A stretch of 64,000 bases of DNA from Adineta vaga (Eukaryota > Rotifera): the NCBI GenBank assembly GCA_021613535.1, contig CP075496.1:124001-188000 (forward strand), given 5' to 3'. The notes below the pieces were generated by a model. The model had not been told where the DNA came from, did no database searches, and worked only from the letters and a program-made list of their open reading frames with translations. Both the position numbers and the translations under genes were made by a program. Each line of letters starts with the position of its first letter. The first letter of the stretch is position 1. Of the stretch, positions 22,345-31,421 are shown piece by piece.

Positions 22345-22972
22345 TCTATATATATAAAGAAAAAAGTTTGTCTGTCTGTCTGTCTGTCTGTCTGTTCGCT
22401 ATGCATTCAGTCCCTGTAATAGCTACGGTCACCAAACTTTCCACAGTGCTTCCCCAGGTCCAGGGGAAGGTCGACATGGGGTTAGAATGGTCATCGGGGG
22501 GTGGGGGTGGGGAGCGTGGGTGAAATTTCACCCAGACAGTTCAATGATAGCTAACATTCCTAAACTTTCCACAATGCTTCTCTAGGCCCACGAAAAGGTC
22601 GACATCTACTTTATTCCGAAAAAAAATGAATTCTACGCTTCCTACAGGCAATCTATGAAACTAACCAATACAGTAGGATTGCAGCATTTCAAAAAATTAA
22701 AATAATTGATAGCGAAGGCGGCCGGAGGCCGTCTGAGCGCACATCTACGATAATTTACACGTTCCGTATCAAAATATCTTGATTTGAGGGTGGGAATCGG
22801 TGTCTGGGTGAAATTTCACCGAAGTCGTATTGAATTTCAATTGTCGTTATTTTTGGTAGAAACTTACAGAATATGCTCCGGTTTTGAGATTTTTTATTTG
22901 ATACTATTTATTTCTTGCAATAAATGTGACAATTAAAGGTTCTTTAATCTATATCTATCTATCTATAATTTA
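22345..22972 (+). mobile_element. Helitron-like sequence, older 5' copy
   Basis: It begins TCTATATATATAAAG followed by AAGTTTG(TCTG)n and TTCGCTATGCATTCAG. The first ~190 bp are a diverged direct repeat of 22973-23150, including AAACTTTCCACA and GTGGGTGAAATTTCACCC. No CTAG end is seen before the second copy begins, so it is truncated, or the pair arose as a tandem insertion sharing one 3' end. It lies directly against the broken exon of the SHFRGG gene. Confidence 0.6.
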
Positions 22973-23784
22973 TCTATATATATAAAGAAGAAAGTTTGTT
23001 TGTCTGTTCGCTATGCATTCAGTCCCTGTAATAGCTAATGTCACCAAACTTTCCACAATGCTTTTTTAGGTCCGGCGGAAGGTTGACATGGGGTTAGAAT
23101 GGTCATCAGGGGTTTGGAGGGGGGCGTGGGTGAAATTTCACCCAGGTGATGCTTTATAGGAATTTTTCGATCTCACTGATAGCTGGCGACACTAAAAGTT
23201 TCACGAAACTCCCCTAAATTCCACGGAAGGTCGAGACGAGGTTGCCACCTTCAAGGGGTGGGTGAAGGAGAATTAGTGAGAATTCATCCAGCGTCGATAA
23301 ACTGCCAGTTCCACGTTTTTCCCTGGAACTTTGAAGTGGGTGTGGGTGTCAGCATCCAAGATGGACAACTACAACGCTTGGGTTGGGTTCTTAAAAAAAA
23401 CTGAATCTGGAGTGGAATGACTACTCTGCCTGTATAGAGTCAAAGCGAAGTTTATAAACTAGAGAATGACTTGCAGCGAGCGTCTGAGAATAGACAGATC
23501 TACCGAGGGGCGAGAACTGCAGCGGGACAGTGGGTGTAGAATGGGACTAGAGTTGCAGCGGGACAGTGGGAGTAGAATGGGACTGGAGTTGCAGCGGGAC
23601 AGTAGGAGTGGATTTAAAAGGAACAGAGCATTATGTCGTATGGATAGCGAGACAAGACCATTAGAAAAGAATTAACGAAGAGAAGTGAAAATTTCTGAGA
23701 AAATCCCTGGTGCACGACGCGAAAAGCACTGTTGTAAATGGAAAACATAAATTATGCCCTCTTTGCAGCGGGTATCTCCGCTAG
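22973..23784 (+). mobile_element. Non-autonomous Helitron, about 812 bp
   Basis: The 5' end is TCTATATATATAAAG preceded by A. The 3' end is a GCGG-GTATCT-CCGC hairpin immediately followed by CTAG and then T. Helitrons start with TC, end CTRR after a short hairpin, and insert between A and T without target duplication, so all hallmarks are met. There is no Rep/helicase coding region. Inside is a 36-bp minisatellite built on the TGCAGCGGG word that also opens the 3' hairpin. Confidence 0.75.
23514..23611 (+). repeat. 36-bp minisatellite inside the Helitron
   Basis: About 2.7 copies of a unit starting TGCAGCGGGACAGTGGG, period 36 bp, with few differences between units. The TGCAGCGGG word recurs at 23764 at the start of the terminal hairpin. 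Confidence 0.75.
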
Positions 23785-24048
23785 TATATATATATTCTTT
23801 GAACTCTTTCATTTTGTGTCAAAGTTTATTTTTCTATACAATCAAGTGTCATTGATATTTTTTAGTATTGTTGACAATTTTTTTTGCAATTAATTATAAA
23901 TTGTTTTAGTTTCACCTTTAGAAATGATTTATTGATATTACTTCTCTTTTCTTTTCAATTATGACTATTCCTTTTTTCTCACATTGAAATATATATATAT
24001 ATAAAGAATTGACTTTATATTTTATTCATTAAACATATTTTTGAATAA

Positions 24049-25182
24049 ATGTTTAATACAACTAATTCATTATCATGTGAAATTAATATTTGTCAAAATA
24101 ATGGACAATGTTTTCTCTTCAATTCATCTATCAATAATTTTACTTGTATTTGTACACGATGTTATACAGATTCTTTTTGTCAAACAGAAAAATATTCTCA
24201 AAATCTTTGGTATATGGGTATATCTGATGATAAACGTTTTTCAAATTATCAAATAATTGAAAGAATAATTGGTTTAATTATTTCAATTATTTCTTTGATC
24301 TGTAATTGTTTAGCATTACAAATATTTGTATGTAGCAAAACAATTCGTATAACAAATCTTGGTATTTATTTAATAATACTTTCATTATCATGTTTAATTA
24401 TTAGTATTCTTCGTGGAATATTTATTTCGATTGTAATTTTCAATAATCCTATTCAATTAGGAAACGTTTATTTTATATTTCAATGTGCTACAATACGTTT
24501 ATTTGCATCTTCAATTATTTGTTGTCTCTTTTGGCTTCTATTATACATTGCAGTAGAACGAATATTACTCGCTTATTCCTTTGTGAATTTGAATGATTCA
24601 AGAAAACGTTCAATTATTTCATGTATATTATTGTTTATTATAATACCAACGCTTACATTTTCGATAATCTTTTTTGGTTCAAAAAAAGGCAATACTTCAA
24701 CTGATTTTTGTCGATTAAATTTTACTTCAAAAGGTTATATTTTTTATTCAATCTTTCGTTGGTTTAATTATTTAATTGCACCAATAGCATCACTTATTTC
24801 ATGTATCTGTATTTTACATAATCTTATTCAACATCGATTGTATCTTACAACTCACAGCGAGACATTAGCTTCTTCAGTGAAACTAATTATTTCTAATCAT
24901 CAAGATTTCTTTATGGTACCATTAGTATTTACATTATGTATAATGCCATATTTTATCTTAACTCAAATTGTTACTTGTTCATCAGCGGATAATTTTATTG
25001 TTGGAAAATTAACAACAATATTTCAATTACTTTCAGATTTAGCTTTAATAATTCCATTTCTAACAACAGTTCTACCATCAAAATTATATATGGAACACTT
25101 TTGGGAAATATCTCATGTTGGAAGATTCTTAATTTATATTAAAACGAAATTATGTACTCATAATACTTCTATCAAGGATTGA
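24049..25182 (+). CDS. 7TM receptor with an N-terminal EGF-like module
   Basis: Single-exon ORF of 377 residues. Residues ~10-45 form one EGF-like module with six cysteines (CEINICQNNGQCF ... FTCICTRCYTDSFC) and several glycosylation sequons. After a spacer of about 20 residues come seven hydrophobic spans (about residues 75-355), with an SKTIRITNLGIYLIILSLSC TM2 region, an AVERILLAYSF segment in the DRY place and a PSKLYMEHFWE end of TM7. There is no signal peptide before the EGF module; TM1 would act as signal anchor. The EGF module suggests binding of matrix or neighbouring cells. There is no GPS/GAIN domain, so it is not a standard adhesion GPCR. TATATAAAG lies about 45 nt upstream of the ATG. 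Confidence 0.75.
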   Translation: MFNTTNSLSCEINICQNNGQCFLFNSSINNFTCICTRCYTDSFCQTEKYSQNLWYMGISDDKRFSNYQIIERIIGLIISIISLICNCLALQIFVCSKTIRITNLGIYLIILSLSCLIISILRGIFISIVIFNNPIQLGNVYFIFQCATIRLFASSIICCLFWLLLYIAVERILLAYSFVNLNDSRKRSIISCILLFIIIPTLTFSIIFFGSKKGNTSTDFCRLNFTSKGYIFYSIFRWFNYLIAPIASLISCICILHNLIQHRLYLTTHSETLASSVKLIISNHQDFFMVPLVFTLCIMPYFILTQIVTCSSADNFIVGKLTTIFQLLSDLALIIPFLTTVLPSKLYMEHFWEISHVGRFLIYIKTKLCTHNTSIKD

Positions 25183-25871
25183 CATAATCTACATCTTGCG
25201 GGTGAGGGTTTGAGTTTCAGTTCTCACCCACATCTTTAGTTTTGTTTTATTAAAATTAAGAATTAAGTCATGTAGAGAAAAAAATTTGACGGTGGGTGGG
25301 TGTGAATATATTGTATACTGTTGCTGAAAGATGTGGTTTTGCTTCTGCGAGTTCGTATTTGATTGTGTGCATGGTAGTGGGATACGGCAGGATCCAGAGG
25401 CCGGAACGACCGACCTAGACATAATTCATCAGAAAAGCGGTACCTTATCCGGTCGCTCGATCGTGTGCATGACGCCTTACTAAACACAAAGTAGCTTACT
25501 GTTACAAACTGCGTTTCAATTAGTTAGAATGATATCTATCAATTCTCACTCGTACTTCAGCCACTTTCCAAATGTAAGAATTAGTTTGGTCAATTTTATT
25601 TTCACAGAGAAAAGTAAATTTCTGATTGCTGCCAAGTCCTCTTAATTTTGTTTCGATTTATTTACCCTTATTTATACAAAGCATTCGATGGTATTAAATC
25701 AACACGCAAATTTCGAAACTGATAACATCAGCTAACCTTTAACTATCACTACTTAGTAGCAGAGAATGACAAAGAAAGATAAGGACTCCTTTCACACATT
25801 TTGCAGAGGAAGAAAACGGTTAGATTCTTATAAAATAGTGAAGTGGTAAACTCGTTATACTACGATCAAGT
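25183..25871. other. Intergenic with decayed telomere-like blocks
   Basis: GGGTGAGGGTTTGAG ... CTCACCCACA at 25199-25230 and GGTGGGTGGGTGTG at 25291-25304 are diverged telomere-like pieces. No gene is supported. Confidence 0.5.
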
Positions 25872-28221
25872 ATGGGTTGCAAAGAATCAAAACCGAATGT
25901 TATTGAACCGGTCATAGCTCCGTTAAGCGTACTCAATCCCCTCTCATCGTATGAATTAACTTCGGAAGCCTATCATTCAACATCGGTCGATGTCGGTAGT
26001 GCTACAGCAGAAACATCGTGTAAACTGATTACTGTTATAATTCAACCATGACTGAATATACTCTGCTTTTCTAGATCTGATATCCGGCAGTGAAATACAG
26101 GACGATCGGGATTCATTAGGCCGGAAGCCTTTGAAGTATGATCAGAAAAATCACGAAGATTTTGTCGTAGTCTGGCTTGGCGATTATCTCATTCCAATGG
26201 CCGGAAAGTTGAATGTAGGCATCGAAGAACTACAACGTATCGTTAATCATGTGGAGCTGTTTAACAGGTCCGAACCTTGTCTCCAGTTCTTGAGAGATAA
26301 TGTTAACGAGGAGAAAATATTTCTCATTGTGTCTGGCGAGCTCGGCCAAGAATTTGTTCTGCTAGTTCAACATCTTCCCCAACTTGCAGCCATCTACTTC
26401 TTCTGTGAGAGAAGGGAACCATATGAGACATGGGCCAGGTCGTTATCCATAGTACGAGGCGTTCACGACGATCTCGGACTTCTCTTTCAACATCTCTACA
26501 AAGACATGAACCTTTTGTCCAATAACTATCTAGACATTCAAGTCACTAGTTGCAACCTTGGAGCAAATGAAGGTCTAAACCGGCAAGATCCATCGTTTAT
26601 GTATGCTCAGCTACTGAAAGAAATTCTGCTCGACTTCCCAGCGATGGAAGAAAAGTACAGCAGGGAGGTAATGATCGCTTTCTGCAGAGAACAGTATCGA
26701 GACAACGCAAGTAAACTGCGCATTATCGATCTGTTTACAGCTAACTACGTCAAACGAGACGCCATTCTTTGGTATACAAAGGACGGTTTCCTCTTTCAAC
26801 TTTTGAACAAAGCCCTGCGATTGCAGGATGTCGATGTCTTGTTTAACATGCGATTTTATTTGAAGCATCTTCACCAGGAAATCGAGCGACAGCACAAACA
26901 GTGGCTCTTACTTCCTGCCAGTAAAACAACCACAAAGTTGGTGCTTTTTCGTGGCTTCAACGTTTCAGCAGAAGAATTTACTGCACTGAAGATTCAAAGA
27001 AGAAGTTTCCTCTCTGTCACAAGTTTTCTTTCTACTACTAGAGATAGAGATGTGGCTGCGATTTTCGCCGGACTGAGCACCACTGATCGAGCTGCTGTTC
27101 TTCTGGAAATTGAGATCGACGTCAGAAACTGCACTACTCCATTTATCGACATCACTGGACAGAGCCAGTTCGAGGATGAGAGAGAAACACTGTTTACTAT
27201 GGGTGCTATTTTCAGGATCCAGGCGATCCAGCAAGATAGCCACGGTTTGTGGAATGTAAAACTGAAATTGACTGGTGAAGAAGATGTGGAGCTCCGAGCT
27301 CTAACTGAACATATCAGAAAAGATGACAAAGAAGGCAACGTCATCGATCGCTTGGCAGCGTTGACGTTCAAAATGGGGAAGTATGAACAATCCGAGCGAT
27401 TTAGCCTGGTAATGCTTCGAGGTGTGGAGATGCTAGGAAATATAAAAGTGATTACTCATGCGCACAATAGCCTTGGCGTTATTTACGTTAAAACTAGACG
27501 ACATCAAAAGGCAATTTTTCATTTTAAGGCAGCACTCGCAGTTGCTTCAAAGCATAGATCTCCATATGACTGTCAGATTTCAACAATACTCACTAATCTG
27601 GGAATGGCCTATCACAAGCTAAAAGACTATGATAAAGCTTCATCGTGCTACAAAGAAAGTTTAACAATGGACTTAGCTGCGCCGACGCCAAATTACATAA
27701 GTATTGCACGAACCTACAACAATCTTGGGGGCCTGTTTGGTGAGCAACGGCGTATTGAGAATGCTATTCCAATGATTGAAAAGGCGCTGCAAATTCATCA
27801 AGAAGTGCTTCCTGCGAACCACCCATCTGTAGCAACTGGCTATTTTAACTTAGGGGCTCTCCACGGACAGAAAGCCGCTTATGAGCAGGCACTCACTTGT
27901 TATAACATAGCACTGTTTATGCAGCTGGCTGCCTTGCCATCAGATCACCCTGAACTAGCTAGAACTTATTTCGCAATGGCGAGAACGTTGGAGATTCAAG
28001 GTAAATATCGAGAAGCATTGGAGAACATGCAACTGGCACTCAACATCACCGAGACAAACCTCCCGCTTGATCATCCAGACTGCATTTATATGAATCAGTG
28101 GCTGATGATATTGTACGCCGAATGCATTGAACAAGCTGCAGGTCGTCCAAGTATAGATTCTCGAATAACTCGGGAGAACGAAGGTGATCAAGAGCCGGAA
28201 TACTTTCCAAATTTCTGTTAA
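25872..28221 (+). CDS. Arginine ADP-ribosyltransferase-TPR protein (R-S-E type)
   Basis: Exons 25872-26019 and 26075-28221 join (phase 1, 55-nt intron) to 764 codons. The N-terminus MGCKES fits N-myristoylation at Gly2 with a palmitoylatable Cys3, so membrane anchoring is likely. Residues ~75-200 are a domain typical of bdelloid ART proteins (VVVWLGDYLI and onward). The ART fold holds the catalytic triad: Arg342 in LVLFRGF, Ser369-Thr370 in SFLSTTRDRD, and E418-R-E420 in FEDERETLF, the ExE pair of arginine-specific mono-ADP-ribosyltransferases. Residues ~455-740 carry about six kinesin-light-chain-like TPRs (SLGVIYVKTRRHQKAIFHFK, then others), a protein-binding scaffold. Base composition is clearly more GC-rich than the neighbours. 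A damaged paralogue follows at 29481. Confidence 0.9.
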
Positions 28222-29480
28222 CTTACTAAACTTAAAAAACATAGGTACATTACCGAACTACAGAATTTTCATATTTTTTGCACCGAATGGTTATAAGTTT
28301 AGCAGAAGAAAATTAGTTGGTGCTAATCCTGGAAAACATTTTTAGGATCAGCAGGGTTTAATAAATTGCCAGTTTTTGTACGAAACCTTCTGGGAGTTTT
28401 GTAGAACGATCGAAGGTTTGGTAGGTCATTAGATAAATCATGGGTGACTCCAAAAAACGTCTGAAAAGTTCACAATATGTTCACGTAACCTAAGTTTGGA
28501 AAAGTGGATCTAGAGCTCCAGCATTTTCATCCATTCTGGTGAGTTCTAGCGAATCTTGGTGAGCAAAGTAAACGCTACTAGGCTCTTACGTGATCCATTC
28601 CTAGGTAGTGGTAATAGTTCATTACTGGTCACCGTGCGAGATAAATTTGTCATTCCGACTTGCTTGTTAGAAAGTAATTATATTTTGAGAATGATGCGAT
28701 TCCAGAAAGTTTGATCCAAGTATTTTAAGATAGAGCAAGACAGCTTCGCAACCGTAGCAGGCTTGAAATGTCACTATTGACAGGTTAAGGGTGTGGGTAT
28801 GAGTGTGAGTTTGGTGGATGTGAGTGTATAGCTAATGTAATACTCACGCGGCCACCCACACCCACACCCACCCTCAAATTCTCAAATTTTCACAGACGAA
28901 CGAAATCAATACTCCGAAAAATAGTAAATATTCGTTGTTCTTCTAAATTATACTGAATTTTGTTTCATAGAAAAGCTTTCCGAACTTAAGAGAATTATTA
29001 TATTCACATCTAGTGAGGTGAATTTATAAAATTTTTGTAGATATTATAATATTATCTGTCGATGATAAGTCTTCAAATTTCTTATTGTTACGAAGTTAAA
29101 GAATTGTGTCAATAGCGATAATACACAGAGTTTACGAGCAATTATTAATTTTTTTAAATATTTTAATGATGTGGATGTATGTATAGATTATATTACCGAT
29201 ATAGAATGTGAGTTAGTTGTTCTCATCATCTATGATCATCCAAGTCATAAGAATTAATCAAATTAATACACCATATACCCCAGTTAACGGCAATATATTT
29301 ATGTGTGCCATAACAATGTTGATATCATTCGGTTCCAGAATTTTAAAAAGGTATTGTTGAACTCATTTAGTATCTATTTATTTTATTGACAAGAAAATAA
29401 AATGAGCACTCATAATTTTGCTTTTTTGCTAGATCAAACCCATCGTCACTGATTTTGGCACTTTAATTCAAAAAATCAAT
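28222..29480. other. Intergenic between the two ART-TPR genes
   Basis: No gene supported. The only recognised feature is the telomere-like hairpin at 28786-28880. Confidence 0.5.
28786..28880. repeat. Telomere-like hairpin repeat with loop
   Basis: Forward arm AGGGTGTGGGTATGAGTG, loop containing AATGTAATACTCAC, then back arm CCACCCACACCCACACCCACC and CTCAA. The loop word ATGTAATACT is shared with the copy at 62281 and, inverted, with 11642-11880. Confidence 0.85.
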
Positions 29481-31201
29481 ATGGATCAAAATGAAAGACA
29501 AAGCTCGGTCGATAGAGAAGCACCACTAAGAATTAACACATGTAATCCTAATGATCAGAATGAAGATGTATTAACAGAAAATGGGAATTTTATGTGGTTT
29601 CAGCTATATTTATTGATGTAATCATGCGCATGGAACGACCTTCGTCACCCTCAAAGATTGTTGAAAAATGTGCTAAATATCATAATATTAGTTTATCAGA
29701 TGCCGCCGATATAGTCATAGGAAATGCAATTCATATGGATCGTCAAATTATTGGTAAATTAGTAGAATTCATAAAACCAGAGTACGCTGATAACAAAATA
29801 CAGTTAGAGATAATCAATGATTTCTCAACAACATTTCATGACGCATTAAGGTGGTATGCAAGTGGAACATTTGTTCATCAAATTTTGAATAAAGCACTAC
29901 GTGAACAAAACATCGATATAATAATTTTATTTCGTCCTTTTATTAAATTTTTACATTCCAATTTAGAAAAGAATCGAAAGAACATTTTGGAATCTAGTAT
30001 GCGATTGTACCGTGGGCAAGCTATGTCAACTAAAGAATTAAACTTTTTGAAGAAAAGGAAAATTTTATCAATGAATTCATATTTATCTACATCAAGAAAT
30101 AAAGATGTTGCATTAGCTTTTGCTCGAAGTATACCTGTATCTAAACAATTACAAGCCGTTCTATTCGAAATTTATATTGAAAATACGAAACAATATGACA
30201 CAAAAGCTTTTGCTGATATATCAAATTTAAGTCAATTCAGAGAAGAAAGTGAGATTCTATTTGATTTAGGTACTATATTCGAAATCAATGATATTGAATA
30301 CAATCATTACGAAAATATTTGGAATATAAAATTGAAATTACTTGGTCAAAATGATGATAAATTACGAGATGTTTATAACTCAGTGAAGAATATTTTTCAA
30401 AAAGCTGTAACATTTCATTCATTAGGTGCTTTCTTATATATTAAGGGTGAATACGACAAAGCCGAAAAATATAGCTTAGAATATTTGAGTACATTTGATG
30501 AAACGACGAAGTATGAGAGTGCAGGAATTTTACATAATCTAGGAGCTATAACTAGTGCGAAGGGTGATTACGACAAAGCATTACATTATTATCAGCTATC
30601 CATCGATTATGAATTGATATCGAACTCTATTGATAATGCTAGTCTGGCTGAAACATATTCTGGCATTGGTTCAATTTGTTCTATTCAGGGTAAATATAAA
30701 TCTGCGGAGGAATTTTTTTCGAAAGCAATCGATTTAAAATTATAAGCGGTTGGACCAAATGATTTAACACTAGCGCATATCTATTTTCTCTTTGCACAAA
30801 ATTATTTGCAACAAAATAATCATGAGTTAGCAAGAGAATATTATGATAAATGCTTCTATATACGTAAATCTCAACTGCCAAAAGATCATTATCTACTAGC
30901 AGATGTAGAAATAGGTATCGGTCTTATTTATTACAAGCAAGACAAACTGAACGAAGCTTTGAAACTTTGCATGAACGGATTGAGAATAAAACAACAGTTG
31001 TTACCAACAGACCATCCTGATTTTATTACAAATCACTCAAATATTGGTCATATTTTCCTAGCACTTCAAAACTATGAATTAGCTTTTAGACATTATACAG
31101 AAGCGTACCGAATCTTAAAACAACAATCGGCACCAACGCATCATCTATTAGTTGCACTCGAAGAAAATATCAACTATGTGCAGCAACAGTTATATTCTTG
31201 A
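29481..31201 (+). pseudogene. Second ART-TPR gene, one frameshift and one stop
   Basis: From the ATG at 29481 (MDQNERQSSVDREAP) the frame must shift by one near 29578 (run of A in GAAAATGGG) to enter the long frame WEFYVVSAIFID and onward. The ART domain keeps the triad: Arg in MRLYRGQ, STS in YLSTSRNKD, and E-S-E in FREESEILFDLG. TPRs follow, interrupted by TAA at 30743 (AIDLKL-stop-AVGPNDLTL), after which the same frame continues with two or three more TPRs to 31201. Codon use is AT-rich, unlike the GC-richer paralogue upstream. With two lesions it is probably inactive, although the ART core between them is undamaged. Confidence 0.8.
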
Positions 31202-31232
31202 GGGTGTGGATGTGGGTGGGTAGATGTTATTA
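31198..31232. repeat. Telomere-like half element after the ART pseudogene
   Basis: GAGGGTGTGGATGTGGGTGG, then TAGATGTTATTA resembling the shared loop word. It begins right at the stop codon of the pseudogene. Only one arm is present. Confidence 0.65.
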
Positions 31233-31421
31233 TTTTGTGTATTTGTATGTATAGGTCGTGATAATAGGTTGAAAATGATTGGAAAAATAAAAGATGGAAA
31301 ATTCTCGAAAAAATTTGATTTCATAATTAGCTACATTATTATCTTATCATCATATTAGTTTTGTCATATATTTTCACTTAAATGTCTAACTTTTTCAACG
31401 AGTAAAACTTGTAAGTGTTCT

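Noticed and set aside
26611-27371. Antisense ORFs of 92-125 codons in the ART-TPR gene
   Set aside because: Antisense open frames are expected in a GC-richer coding exon; the sense strand has the complete catalytic motifs.
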